A stretch of DNA of 64,000 nucleotides from Bordetella genomosp. 9 (lineage in GTDB: Bacteria; Pseudomonadota; Gammaproteobacteria; Burkholderiales; Burkholderiaceae_B), in the NCBI RefSeq assembly GCF_002119725.1, contig NZ_CP021109.1, positions 806,001 to 870,000 on the forward strand, given 5' to 3'. The notes beneath the pieces were generated by a model that worked only from the letters and a program-made list of their open reading frames with translations, did not search any database and had not been told where the DNA came from. Below, piece after piece: positions 25,652 to 34,088 of this stretch. Every line of letters begins with the position of its first letter. The first letter of the stretch is position 1. A program made the position numbers and the translations under genes.

Positions 25652-26682
25652 ACGCGCCGGCGCAGTGGACCCGTCCGCTGGAGCCACGCATGACGCCGGC
25701 GCGCGTGGCCGTGTTCCGCGCCTTGAACCTGGGCGACATGCTGTGCGCGGTGCCGGCGCTGCGCGCATTGCGGGCCGGACTGCCGCGCGCCGAAATTTCA
25801 CTCGTCGGCCTGCCCTGGGCCCGCGCCTTCCAGGCGCGCTACGCCGCCTATGTCGACCGCTTCATCGAGTTTCCCGGGTATCCGGGATTGCCCGAAGCGA
25901 CCGCGCGCCCCGATGAACTGGATGTCTTCTTCGCCGGCATGCGGAAACAGCACTTCGATCTGTGTTTGCAGATGCACGGCAGCGGCCCCACCAGCAACCG
26001 CGTGGTGGCGCAGTTCGGCGCGCACCGGGCCGTGGGTCTGGGTTCGCCGGACGACGCGGCATCCGTTCGCATCTGGCCCTATCCTTCGGACCGCCATGAG
26101 GTGCTGCGCAACCTTTATCTGGTCGAACAGTGCCTGGGCGTCGATGGCCGGGACGACGCGCTGGAATTTCCGCTTACGGCGCAGGATTGGGCGGAGCTGC
26201 GCACCCATTCCGATTTGATGGCCTGCCTGGATACGCCGTACGTCTGCCTGCAGCCGGGCGCGCGGGATCCCGCCAAGCGGTGGCCGGCGGCGGATTTCGC
26301 GCGCGTCGGCGATGCCTTGGGCGAGCGCGGCTGGCGCGTGGTATTGACCGGCTGCGGCGCCGAGCGTGCGCTGGCCGAAACCGTGGCCGCCCGCATGCGC
26401 CATCCTTGCCTGATCGCCGCGCGGGACATCTCCGTCGGCGGGCTGGCGGCGCTGCTGTCGGGCGCGAGCCTGCTCGTGTCCAACGATACCGGCGTGGCGC
26501 ATCTCGCTGCCGCGCTGCGGGTGCCGAGCGTCGTCATCTTCTTTGCGACGGATCCGATGCGCTGGGGCCCGCCGATGAACGGCCCGCATCGCGTCGCGGG
26601 AGGCAATTGCATGCCGCCGGCCGATACGGTATGCGCGGCCGCGATAGGGCTGCTCGAACGCGTCCGTTCGCCGGTGAGCTGA
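25648..26682 (+). CDS. Glycosyltransferase family 9 (heptosyltransferase-like)
   Basis: GT-B glycosyltransferase of 344 residues in the ADP-heptose:LPS heptosyltransferase family. N-terminal FRALNLGDMLCAVPALRALR (about residues 23-42) is the family start, with a Gly-Asp acceptor-site pair. The nucleotide-sugar side shows CLQPGARDPAKRWPAADFARVGDAL and SNDTGVAHLAAALRVPSV, the SND/TG motif of GT9 enzymes. It is probably involved in lipopolysaccharide or another surface glycan, at the inner face of the membrane. It is coupled to the small gene before it and convergent to a second GT9 gene. Confidence 0.88.
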   Translation: MNAPAQWTRPLEPRMTPARVAVFRALNLGDMLCAVPALRALRAGLPRAEISLVGLPWARAFQARYAAYVDRFIEFPGYPGLPEATARPDELDVFFAGMRKQHFDLCLQMHGSGPTSNRVVAQFGAHRAVGLGSPDDAASVRIWPYPSDRHEVLRNLYLVEQCLGVDGRDDALEFPLTAQDWAELRTHSDLMACLDTPYVCLQPGARDPAKRWPAADFARVGDALGERGWRVVLTGCGAERALAETVAARMRHPCLIAARDISVGGLAALLSGASLLVSNDTGVAHLAAALRVPSVVIFFATDPMRWGPPMNGPHRVAGGNCMPPADTVCAAAIGLLERVRSPVS

Positions 26683-26710
26683 GTCTCCACGGGGCGCTGC
26701 GCCGCGCGGC

Positions 26711-27811
26711 CTAGGCGGCGAATGCAGCGTCGGCGTCATACAACCGGCATGCCTGCTCGATGACCGCATCCGCCGGGACGTCGTTGACGAACGACGCGTC
26801 ATGCCCGCAGCGATGGTCGATGCAGCTCAGGCCGCATACCGGGCAGTGCACGCGATACGACACCGCCAGGCCCTGGTTGCGCGCGGTCAGCGGGCCGTAG
26901 CTGTGCAGATTGCCGATCCAGTAGATCGTCACCGCGGGGCGGTTCAGGGCCCGGGCGAGATGCGCGGGGCCCGTGTCGTTGGAGACCAGCACGTGCGCGC
27001 GCTCGAGCAAGGCGCACAGCCCGCCGGGCGAAAGCCGCCCCGCCGCATCGATGGCCGGTGCGCGCATCGACCGGCAGACCGCCGCCGTGATGGGCGCTTC
27101 GCCGGCGCTGCCATTGACGATGACTTGCGCGCCGCGCGCGGCCAGCGCATCGCCCACGGCCGCGAAGCGCGCCGCGTCCCAGCGGCGGCGCGGGTCCGTC
27201 GCGCCGGGCTGCAATATTGCAAAGGGCTCGCGCAGCGAAGGCAGGCGCCGTTCACATTCCTCGCGATCGGCCGCGCGCGGATGCAGCCGCGGTTCGACCA
27301 TGGCGCCGTGCGCTCCCGCCAGCGCCACGCAATCGCGCAAAAGCATCGCGCGGGGCATCAGGTCGTGCACGGCCGGAATGTAGGCATAGTCGCGGTCCAG
27401 CGGCGCGGCGTCCAGCGTGCGCATGCCGGCCGTCACCCGCGCACCGAGCGCCAGCACGAAGGGATTGCTGTAGCGGCCCCCGCCATGCAGCTGCAGCGCG
27501 ATGTCGAAATTGCGCTGCCGCAGCTGATCCAGCACTTGCCGGATGGGCGCCTCCCGCACCGGTTCGCCGGCGGGCGCCGTGATGCCGGGAATGGGCGGCA
27601 GTACGACCACTTCATCGACCGGTCCTGGCCGCGCCGCCAGAAAGTCGGCGTGCCACTGGCAACCGAGCAGCGTGATGCGCGCTTCGGGATAGGTATCGCG
27701 CAACGCCTGCAGCGCCGGCAGCGCCAGGATGAAGTCGCCGATGGCGTTCGCCCGCAGCACCGCGATGCGGGCGACGCCGGACAGCGCGGCAACGGGCGGC
27801 GGGCCGCTCAT
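26711..27811 (-). CDS. Glycosyltransferase family 9 with C-terminal Cys-rich motif
   Basis: Second heptosyltransferase-like GT-B enzyme, 366 residues. VLRANAIGDFILALPALQALR opens the acceptor domain. ILQPGATDPRRRWDAARFAAVGDAL and SNDTGPAHLARALNRP form the donor side. Unlike the neighbouring GT9, it ends with CPVCGLSCIDHRCGHD (about residues 324-339), four cysteines and two histidines that could hold zinc. The frame is open far upstream, but the start at 27811 has an AAGGA site and overlaps the GT2 stop in ATGA. It is the last gene of a three-gene operon (DUF4254, GT2, GT9). Confidence 0.88.
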   Translation of the reverse strand: MSGPPPVAALSGVARIAVLRANAIGDFILALPALQALRDTYPEARITLLGCQWHADFLAARPGPVDEVVVLPPIPGITAPAGEPVREAPIRQVLDQLRQRNFDIALQLHGGGRYSNPFVLALGARVTAGMRTLDAAPLDRDYAYIPAVHDLMPRAMLLRDCVALAGAHGAMVEPRLHPRAADREECERRLPSLREPFAILQPGATDPRRRWDAARFAAVGDALAARGAQVIVNGSAGEAPITAAVCRSMRAPAIDAAGRLSPGGLCALLERAHVLVSNDTGPAHLARALNRPAVTIYWIGNLHSYGPLTARNQGLAVSYRVHCPVCGLSCIDHRCGHDASFVNDVPADAVIEQACRLYDADAAFAA

Positions 27812-28623
27812 GTTCCGTCCTTGAACCGCCAGCGCGGCAGGTCCACCTGCCGGTCCGGAACGGTGGTGGGCAGCTCCTGGTGATAGGCGGACGACGGCAT
27901 GATGCCGCAGCCGCCATAGCGCGCCATCACGCGCATCTGCGCATAGACGTCCTCGCCGCAATGGATGGCGGGCACGTCGCGCCAGAACCCGAAGCCGCCG
28001 CAGTCGAGCAGCTTGGCGCGGTCGTAAAGCACGCACCCGCCCGTCCACGCGACCTTGTAAGCGCGCCAGCGCCGGCCGGCCGGCAGCGCGGCGCGCTGCA
28101 CGTGCCACAGGTTCGCGGCATTGTGCAGGACATGGCGCGACCACGCCGGCCCGTCCGGCTCGATACGTTCGGGCCGGACGATGTCATCGTCCCAGAACTC
28201 CACCGCCTGCTGGTGCGGACGCACGTCGTCCCGATATGACAGGCCGATCACTGCGTTGCCGATGAAGCCGCAACCGATCTGGGCCATCGCGTCGGCCATG
28301 CGTTCGATGGCCTCTGGCTCCAAAATGACGTCATCGTCCAGGAACAGGACATAAGGCGCGCTGGCCTGCCGCAGAAGATAGTGCCGCTGTTGCGCGAGGC
28401 CGCGCCGCGGCAGGTTGCGGGTCAGGGAAACCCTCTTGCGGCGCGCCCGCAGCAGCCGGACGATGGAACGCGCTTCGCCCGATTCGTATCCGGGCGCGCC
28501 GTCCGATTGGTCCGCCACGTGTATGTCGAAGTCCTCGAAGCGCTGGCCCATGAGCGACGTCAGCGTGACGGCAAGCGCCGCGGGCCGGTTGCACGTGGGA
28601 ATCAGGACGTCCACCGCCGTCAT
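27808..28623 (-). CDS. Glycosyltransferase family 2
   Basis: GT-A glycosyltransferase of 271 residues. It begins VDVLIPTCNRPAALAVTLTSL, has the metal-binding FLDDDV motif at about 91-96, and a later HCGEDVYAQMRV region carrying the catalytic-base type ED. There is no membrane segment, so it acts at the cytoplasmic face. The start at 28623 and stop at 27808 each overlap the neighbouring gene by four bases (ATGA), tying it to the DUF4254 and GT9 genes. It probably adds one sugar to a surface glycan made by this cluster; the sugar is unknown. Confidence 0.9.
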   Translation of the reverse strand: MTAVDVLIPTCNRPAALAVTLTSLMGQRFEDFDIHVADQSDGAPGYESGEARSIVRLLRARRKRVSLTRNLPRRGLAQQRHYLLRQASAPYVLFLDDDVILEPEAIERMADAMAQIGCGFIGNAVIGLSYRDDVRPHQQAVEFWDDDIVRPERIEPDGPAWSRHVLHNAANLWHVQRAALPAGRRWRAYKVAWTGGCVLYDRAKLLDCGGFGFWRDVPAIHCGEDVYAQMRVMARYGGCGIMPSSAYHQELPTTVPDRQVDLPRWRFKDGT

Positions 28624-29282
28624 CGCGCATCCCGCGCCGGGGCAGCCGGCGCGGCCGCCCCATACAGGTAAGGGTTCAGCGCGGGGTCGTTGTACATCTT
28701 GAACTGCCGGTGCGCGCGATACGTGCAGCGTCCGTGCACCAGGCCGTCGAACAGCGCCTCCAGGCATGCGCGCATGTGGGCATGCTGGGCCCGCAGGGCG
28801 GCAAGCCGCGCCGCGCACCGGCGCCGGTGCGCTTCGTCGGCGTCCTGGCGCTGCGCCTGCAAGGCCATGTGATGGATTTTCAGGCGGCCGATCGACATGC
28901 GGTCGATCAGCGATCCGGCAGTCTCGCTGTTCACCCAATGCAGGCCGTGCGGCGCCCCGTCTGCGTGACCGACCGCGGCCAGGATCAGGTCGTCCATGGC
29001 TTCGATCGCGTCGTTGCGGCACTGGTTGTACCGGTCGATGGCGCGCTTGTTGGCCACGATGGCGCTGTCGGGCGCGTCGCGCCGGCGCGCCTGGTCTTCC
29101 TCGTTCCACAGCAGGCTGTTGTAGCGGTGGTTCTCCAGCGCCTGCCGCAGCAGCGGGTGTTCGGGCGGCTCGACGTTGCGCGCCGGCCAACCGGGCTCGC
29201 GCAACGCGTGCGCGTGCAGGGTGTCGATGTCCGCTGCGTCGCAAAGCGCCAATCGGGGTTGCGGGTGGTCGCGCAGTGTCAT
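28620..29282 (-). CDS. DUF4254 domain-containing protein
   Basis: Protein of 220 residues matching DUF4254, a mainly helical family that recurs beside glycosyltransferase genes. The diagnostic part is NHRYNSLLWNEEDQARR and the following helices (about residues 52-150, with DRYNQCRNDAIEAMDD and DRMSIGRLKIHHM). No signal peptide. The start at 29282 has a GGGAGG site. It is the first gene of the operon with GT2 and GT9. No biochemical role is known; an accessory part in glycan assembly is inferred from context. Confidence 0.87.
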   Translation of the reverse strand: MTLRDHPQPRLALCDAADIDTLHAHALREPGWPARNVEPPEHPLLRQALENHRYNSLLWNEEDQARRRDAPDSAIVANKRAIDRYNQCRNDAIEAMDDLILAAVGHADGAPHGLHWVNSETAGSLIDRMSIGRLKIHHMALQAQRQDADEAHRRRCAARLAALRAQHAHMRACLEALFDGLVHGRCTYRAHRQFKMYNDPALNPYLYGAAAPAAPARDAR

Positions 29283-29592
29283 AGGTCCTCCCGTTTTCGT
29301 ATCGGGTCGCGCGGACGGCGCCGGGCGTTGCGCATCAGCATGGGCGGCCTCCGCGGGCAATTCCTGCCCAGCGGTGGCCAAGGCCATGCCGCCGCGTCGC
29401 CACAGGCCCGATGCGGCATGCGCAGTCCGGCGTTGCGGCCGTCGGGGCCTCAACCGGCGCGGGTTGCGCGACGGCGCTCATGCAACCGACATGCCATCGC
29501 ACACGGCACGCATCCTGCGCGCCTCTTGCGGCCAGGCGGGAAGGAGTCCGCCGCGTGCAATCCTGACCGATTCACATCTCGCGGGAGACGCT
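29283..29592. other. Divergent intergenic region
   Basis: 310 bases between the DUF4254 start (minus) and the BON-protein start (plus). It must hold both promoters. It is GC-rich with no convincing gene, and no clear promoter boxes were identified. Confidence 0.5.
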
Positions 29593-30072
29593 ATGAAGAA
29601 CAGCATGGTCGATACGATCGTCGCCGCGGCGCTGGGCGCGGCCGCGATGTATTACTTCGATCCGGAACTGGGGCGGCGCCGCCGCGCCATGCTGCGGGAT
29701 CAGCTGGCCGGCCGCGGCCACGACGCCGAACGCTTCCTGCGTCGCAAGGCGCGCTACGTACGCGGTCATCTGCAAGGCATGGCGGCGCAAACGCGCTCCG
29801 CCATGTCGCCAGCCGGCGAGCCCGCCAGCGACCGGCGCATCGCCGAACGGGTACGCGCCGCCATCGGCCGGGCCGTCAGCACGCCGGGCGCGGTGGATGT
29901 CAACGTGGCAGCGGGCAACGTGCTGCTGACGGGCCACATCCTGGCCGCGGAGCGCGAAAAGCTGGTGTCGACGGTGTCGGCGGTGGAGGGCGTCGAGCGG
30001 GTGACGGACCAGATGTCCGCCTACGACGACGCTGGCAACGTGCCGGAGCTGCAGGGCGCCAGCAAGGTGTGA
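29593..30072 (+). CDS. BON domain-containing protein
   Basis: Protein of 159 residues. A short hydrophobic N-terminus (IVAAALGAAAMYYFDP) is followed by a basic segment GRRRRAMLRDQL, a pattern common to small Burkholderiales BON proteins. The BON domain spans about residues 78-145 (SDRRIAERVRAAI, VDVNVAAGNVLLTGHI, VEGVERVTDQM). Single BON domains of this type are thought to bind membranes or phospholipids. The start has a GGGAGA site. It probably sits at the inner membrane or in the periplasm; no signal-peptidase site is evident. Confidence 0.85.
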   Translation: MKNSMVDTIVAAALGAAAMYYFDPELGRRRRAMLRDQLAGRGHDAERFLRRKARYVRGHLQGMAAQTRSAMSPAGEPASDRRIAERVRAAIGRAVSTPGAVDVNVAAGNVLLTGHILAAEREKLVSTVSAVEGVERVTDQMSAYDDAGNVPELQGASKV

Positions 30073-30124
30073 CGCCATCCGGGCGTGCCGGCCCGCCCGC
30101 ATTGCGATGGGGGCAGGGACGGCC

Positions 30125-30652
30125 TTAGAGCGCCTTGTAGTAGTAGGTGGTGCTGCAAGGGCTGCCGTCGGGCATCAGCGCGTAGGCCGGCACGTCGCCC
30201 ACGCGCTGCCATCCTGCGCGCTGGTACACCCGTTCGGCGTCGCTGCCGGTGGCCGTGTCGAGCACGAGCACGGTCAGCCCTTCGTCACGCGCAACCTCCT
30301 CCGCCGCAGCCATCAGCCGGGCGGCCACGCCGCGCCGGCGGGCACGGCTGTGCACGAGAAGCTTCGAGATATCCGCGCGGTGCGGCTGGTTTTCGACGCC
30401 CGCGAAAACGATCTGCACCGTTCCGACCACGCGCTCGTCGTCATCCTCGGCGACGAGCAGCACCCGATTGCCGCCCTGCACGCCGCGCACGACGCCTTCC
30501 CAGAAACCGGTCGCCTTATCGCGCGTCATCGGCAGCATGAAGCTGACGGACGCGCCGTTCTCGACGCAATCGACCAATATGTCGGCCAGTTGGCCGATAC
30601 AGGCTTGTGCCTGGACACCGTCCAGGCGGCGCACGCGAACCGGTGAAGTCAT
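30125..30652 (-). CDS. GNAT family N-acetyltransferase
   Basis: Acetyltransferase of 175 residues with the GNAT core. VGTVQIVF forms the beta strand before the acetyl-CoA site, and RARRRGVAARLMAAAEEVARDEG (about residues 102-124) carries the R-x-x-G-x-A pyrophosphate-binding loop. LVLDTATGSDAERVYQRAGWQRVG is the conserved C-terminal part, and the protein ends TTYYYKAL. The substrate is unknown; small antibiotics or amines are typical for this subgroup. It lies downstream of the HxlR gene on the same strand. Confidence 0.9.
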   Translation of the reverse strand: MTSPVRVRRLDGVQAQACIGQLADILVDCVENGASVSFMLPMTRDKATGFWEGVVRGVQGGNRVLLVAEDDDERVVGTVQIVFAGVENQPHRADISKLLVHSRARRRGVAARLMAAAEEVARDEGLTVLVLDTATGSDAERVYQRAGWQRVGDVPAYALMPDGSPCSTTYYYKAL

Positions 30653-30686
30653 GGGGAGGCCTTCCTCAAGGTTGAGCAGGCCGAGT

Positions 30687-31025
30687 TTATCCGGAGGTTT
30701 CTTTTTCCGGACGGAGATTTTCGGTACCCCATTGACGCAAGGCTTGCAGCACCGGCTGCAGGCGCCGGCCTTTTTCGGTCAGGTGGTATTCGTGGTGGTC
30801 GTTGCGTTCCGCCGAAGGCCGGGTTTCCAGCACGCCAAGCGCGACCAGCTTGCGCAAGCGGGCGCTCAGGATGTTCCTGGCCATCCCCAGGCGTTGCTGG
30901 AAGTCGCTGAAGCGGCAGGCGCCGGCCAGCGCCTCGCGCACGATGAGCAGGCTCCACCAGTCGCCCACCGCGTCGAGCGAGCGCGCGATGGGGCAAGGAT
31001 CGTCCAATAACCGTTTGCGCTGCAT
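30687..31025 (-). CDS. HxlR family transcriptional regulator
   Basis: Small winged-helix regulator of 112 residues. CPIARSLDAVGDWWSLLIVREAL at residues 11-33 is the HxlR signature, with the single Cys11 that in some relatives senses oxidants or aldehydes. FSDFQQRLGMARNILSARLRKL is the recognition region. It is divergent from an Old Yellow Enzyme gene, a frequent pairing, so it probably represses that gene. Two direct repeats lie in the shared promoter region. Confidence 0.9.
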   Translation of the reverse strand: MQRKRLLDDPCPIARSLDAVGDWWSLLIVREALAGACRFSDFQQRLGMARNILSARLRKLVALGVLETRPSAERNDHHEYHLTEKGRRLQPVLQALRQWGTENLRPEKETSG

Positions 31026-31051
31026 GGTGTCTGCCTCCCGCCTTTCTGCTT

Positions 31052-31106
31052 ATGGTTGCAATGTTAAACCATGGTGCGTATGATCCTTATGGTTTCGAAA
31101 TTAAAC
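31052..31106. promoter_or_regulatory. Candidate HxlR operator: paired direct repeats
   Basis: Two 18-base elements, 31052-31069 and 31089-31106, share 14 positions (common form ATGGTTnCnAnnTTAAAC) and lie 37 bases apart in the divergent region between the hxlR-type gene and the Old Yellow Enzyme gene. The local sequence is AT-rich. Binding by the HxlR protein is inferred from position and repetition. Confidence 0.45.
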
Positions 31107-31166
31107 CCAAAGACTTTCACGCCAACCCTTCGCCGCGTCCCAGGCGCGGCCGCCGGAGTGACCGCG

Positions 31167-32237
31167 ATGACTACGCTTTTCGATCCGCTCGACATAGGTG
31201 AATTGCGCCTGCCCAACCGCATCGTGATGGCGCCATTGACCCGGCTGCGTGCGCCGGGCGGCGTGCCGAATGCGCTGATGGCCGAATACTACGTCCAACG
31301 GGCGTCGGCCGGCCTCATCATTACGGAGGGCACGCCGGTCTGTGAAGAAGGCGTCGGTTATCCGAACGTGCCGGGCATCTGGAGCGAGGCGCAGGTGCAG
31401 GGATGGCGCATCGTGACGGATGCGGTGCACCGCGCGGGCGGGCGCATCGTCGCCCAGCTCTGGCATGTCGGCCGCATCTCCCATCCCTTGCTGCTGGGCG
31501 GGCGCCTGCCGGTGGCGCCGAGCGCGATCGCGGCGGACGGGCATGTCAGCCTGCTCCGCCCGCAGCAATCCTATGTGGTGCCGCGCGAGCTGGGCCTGGA
31601 GGAAATTCCCGGCATCGTCGCGGCCTTTCGCAAGGCGGCCCGCAATGCCAAGGCGGCCGGCTTCGATGGCGTGACCATCCACGGCGCCAACGGCTATCTG
31701 CTGGATCAGTTCCTGCAGGACGGGACCAATCGCCGCACCGACGCATACGGGGGCGCGGTGGAAAACCGCGCCCGCCTGATGGTGGAAGTGGCCGAAGCCG
31801 TGCTCGGCGAATGGGGGCCCGGACGCGTCGGCCTGCATCTGGCCCCGCGCGCGCCCTCGCATTCCATGTCCGACAGCGATCCCGCCCGCACCTTCGGCTA
31901 TGTGGCCCAGGCGATGCGCCGGCTGGGAATGGGGTTCCTGTTCGTCCGCGAGACGGAGGGCGACGGCGCCTTGCTGCCGCGGCTGAAACAAGCGTTTGGC
32001 GGCGTGGTCATTGCCAACGACGGCTTCGACGCGGACTCGGCGGCCGGCGTGCTGGCGCGCGGCGATGCGGACGCCGTGTCCTTCGGCAAGGCGTACATCG
32101 CCAATCCCGACCTGGTGGAGCGGCTGCGCGCGGGCGCGCCGCTCAATGCCGTGGACACCGGGACCATCTACGACCTGGAGCATTGCAGCGGGCGCGGGTA
32201 CACCGATTACCCGACGATGGAAATGGCGGCGGCCTGA
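31167..32237 (+). CDS. Old Yellow Enzyme family NADH:flavin oxidoreductase
   Basis: FMN-dependent alkene reductase of 356 residues in the NemA/OYE family. It starts LFDPLDIGELRLPNRIVMAPLTRLRA, with the FMN-binding Pro-Leu-Thr. LWHVGRISH and the substrate-site pair in IHGANGYLLDQFLQDGTNRRTD (His and Asn of the HxAN motif) follow. The C-terminus has the FMN phosphate segment VSFGKAYIANPDLVERL. OYEs reduce activated double bonds of electrophiles and nitro compounds. The ATG at 31167 has a GGAG site 8 bases upstream; an open frame from 31071 would overlap the promoter repeats. It is divergent to its likely HxlR regulator. Confidence 0.9.
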   Translation: MTTLFDPLDIGELRLPNRIVMAPLTRLRAPGGVPNALMAEYYVQRASAGLIITEGTPVCEEGVGYPNVPGIWSEAQVQGWRIVTDAVHRAGGRIVAQLWHVGRISHPLLLGGRLPVAPSAIAADGHVSLLRPQQSYVVPRELGLEEIPGIVAAFRKAARNAKAAGFDGVTIHGANGYLLDQFLQDGTNRRTDAYGGAVENRARLMVEVAEAVLGEWGPGRVGLHLAPRAPSHSMSDSDPARTFGYVAQAMRRLGMGFLFVRETEGDGALLPRLKQAFGGVVIANDGFDADSAAGVLARGDADAVSFGKAYIANPDLVERLRAGAPLNAVDTGTIYDLEHCSGRGYTDYPTMEMAAA

Positions 32238-32273
32238 CGCGCCGTTGGCACAGGCGGCGCACCCGCGGCGCGC

Positions 32274-32771
32274 TCAAGACGCGGTCCAGAACCGGCTGAT
32301 CGGCGGATTCGCGCCGGTCACCGGATCGGTGGCCGGAAAGGGCAGCGTGGCGATGCGATCCAGCATTCCTGCCGTGGGCGCCTCGCGGCAGATGTCCCAC
32401 TTCTGGCCCGGCGGGTAGGCGCCTACAACCATGAAATCCGGACTGGCCGTGAGCTGACGATGACCGGTGCCGGCGGGAAGGACGACGACGTCGCCCTTGT
32501 TCACCTGGACTTCCCTCCCGTCCGGCCCGCCCAGCATGAGGCGGGCGGATCCCCGCGCGACGCCCAGCACCTCGTGCGCGGACGAATGGTAGTGGTGGTA
32601 ATCGAAGATGCCGTCGCGCCATTGCGGCGGCCACCCGTTGCGTTCGAACAGCGCCTCGAAGGCGCCGGCGTCGGCCTGCGCCAGCGCTTCCTGATAGTGC
32701 AGCACCGGCAGGCGCGGGTGATTCGGCACCCAGCCGTTGCGCGCAAGCCGGAGCGTGACCGGGGTATTCAT
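32274..32771 (-). CDS. Cupin domain protein (YjlB-like)
   Basis: Single-domain cupin of 165 residues. [26 protein letters not shown] contains the first cupin box (clustered histidines and a glutamate in HEVLGV), and [12 protein letters not shown] the second box, so a metal site is likely. The sequence resembles YjlB-type cupins of unknown function. The start at 32771 has a near-ideal AGGAGGAA site and overlaps the stop of the kinase-like gene by four bases (ATGA), so the two are translated as a pair. A role in sugar or sugar-phosphate handling is inferred only from that partner. Confidence 0.85.
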   Translation of the reverse strand: MNTPVTLRLARNGWVPNHPRLPVLHYQEALAQADAGAFEALFERNGWPPQWRDGIFDYHHYHSSAHEVLGVARGSARLMLGGPDGREVQVNKGDVVVLPAGTGHRQLTASPDFMVVGAYPPGQKWDICREAPTAGMLDRIATLPFPATDPVTGANPPISRFWTAS

Positions 32772-33835
32772 GATTCCTCCTGCTTCAATGGTTTCGCCCG
32801 GATGGTGTACGACGCGTTGCCCAGGCCGGTGCCGACCGTCAGCACGCCCCAGCGGCGCAAGTCCTCCAGATAAGGCAGCTCGGACAGACCCTGCACGACG
32901 GCGTCGTTGTGCAACTGAACCTGTGTTTCCTCGCCGCCGATGGCCGGCAGGCGCTTGCACAGCTCGGCCGGCAGGTGGAACTCCGGATTCTCCCAGTCGC
33001 CGGGCAGGTTCTGCGTGCCGCGGCTGATCGAGCCGTCCTGCCGGATGCGGCCAGGACAGGCCACGCCGACCCAGGGTGCCAGTTCGATCTTTTCCCTGGC
33101 CGCATAGTCGATCTGGGTCTGCAGCATCTCGGCGATGCCGCGCACGACGTGCTCGCGCCGGGTCGCGTCGCGATCGCGGGCATGGCTCCACTTCTCGGCG
33201 CTTACCACCTTTGCCTTGCGGGCGTCGCCGTTCTTGGGCATGCGCACGATGCCGCAACGCACGTTGGTGCCGCCCAGGTCCACCGCCAGAATGGCGCGGT
33301 AGCGCTGCGCCAGCTCTTCCGGCATCAGGTGGAGCCAGCCGATCAGTCCCCCTTCGTCGGAATGATGATGCAGCGGGTGCAGCTGTACGTGGATATCGTC
33401 ATGGAACAGCTTGCGGCCGGCCATCTTCAGCGCCTTGGCGCCGATTTCGCTCTGCTTCAAGCCGCCGCCGATCATGATGCGCTTCACGCCTTTCCACGAG
33501 TCGTGCCGCAGGAAGCGCCGCACCACGCGGGCCAGCTGTTCCGAATAGTCCTCCAGCGCCGATTGAATGGCGGCGGCGGCCGGCCCTTTGCCGGCCAGCA
33601 GCTCGTCCAGCTTCTTCTTGCTGATTTCTTCCGTGGGCTTGCCGCCGAAAGGATCCTGCCCGTGCAGCGCTTCGAACAGCGTGCGCCACGCATCCAGAAT
33701 CGCCTGGAAGGCGGAGCGGCTGGCGGAATCGCCCACGTAGCCATTGCCGTCGCGCAGCGCAAGGCTGTAGCTGTTGATGGTGACGTGCGGCAATTCCATC
33801 GCGCCGTGCGCGAGACGGTTGTTGCTGGTCGGCAT
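32768..33835 (-). CDS. ROK-family sugar kinase-like protein, circularly permuted motif order
   Basis: Actin-fold ATPase of 355 residues resembling ROK/glucokinase proteins, but with motifs in an unusual order. The adenosine-side [13 protein letters not shown] (121-132), normally near the C-terminus, comes first. The phosphate-1 motif [14 protein letters not shown] (184-197), normally at the N-terminus, comes in the middle. Next are VACPGRI, then [14 protein letters not shown] with the catalytic-type Asp311, and finally phosphate-2 VLTVGTGLG (331-339), about 16 residues before the end. The zinc motif usually following phosphate-2 is absent. The catalytic aspartate and both phosphate loops are present, so kinase activity is plausible. 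It is paired by ATGA overlap with a cupin gene. Confidence 0.82.
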   Translation of the reverse strand: MPTSNNRLAHGAMELPHVTINSYSLALRDGNGYVGDSASRSAFQAILDAWRTLFEALHGQDPFGGKPTEEISKKKLDELLAGKGPAAAAIQSALEDYSEQLARVVRRFLRHDSWKGVKRIMIGGGLKQSEIGAKALKMAGRKLFHDDIHVQLHPLHHHSDEGGLIGWLHLMPEELAQRYRAILAVDLGGTNVRCGIVRMPKNGDARKAKVVSAEKWSHARDRDATRREHVVRGIAEMLQTQIDYAAREKIELAPWVGVACPGRIRQDGSISRGTQNLPGDWENPEFHLPAELCKRLPAIGGEETQVQLHNDAVVQGLSELPYLEDLRRWGVLTVGTGLGNASYTIRAKPLKQEES

Positions 33836-33946
33836 GGACGGTCCCCTGGCCCGTGTCGTCGATCGCCGCCATGCGCCTGGGCTGTCCCGTACAGCGTCGG
33901 CCGATGCGGCGCAACGCCTGAGCAGGCGGCGTGCCCGGAACCGCCG

Positions 33947-34088
33947 TTACGGCGGACCGCCGGTCAGCCGGGGTTCCGCCGGCGCAGCGGTGAGCAAGGG
34001 GTAAGGATTGAGCGCGCCGCCGTGCGCGTAGATGCCATAGTGCAGATGCGGCGGCGTGCCCTGGGCGTTGGAGAGGCGGGCGGCGGAC
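33947..34088 (-). pseudogene. 3' remnant of an M23 family peptidase gene
   Basis: On the minus strand, directly after the stop of the ABC exporter gene, an open stretch of about 46 codons reads as the C-terminus of an M23 (LytM-like) endopeptidase. It includes the [11 protein letters not shown] motif with both zinc-site histidines and the usual ending GALNPYPLL, then stops at 33947-33949. No start codon or upstream part of the gene is present. This looks like a gene lost by deletion or by an insertion joined at the ABC stop codon. Confidence 0.72.
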
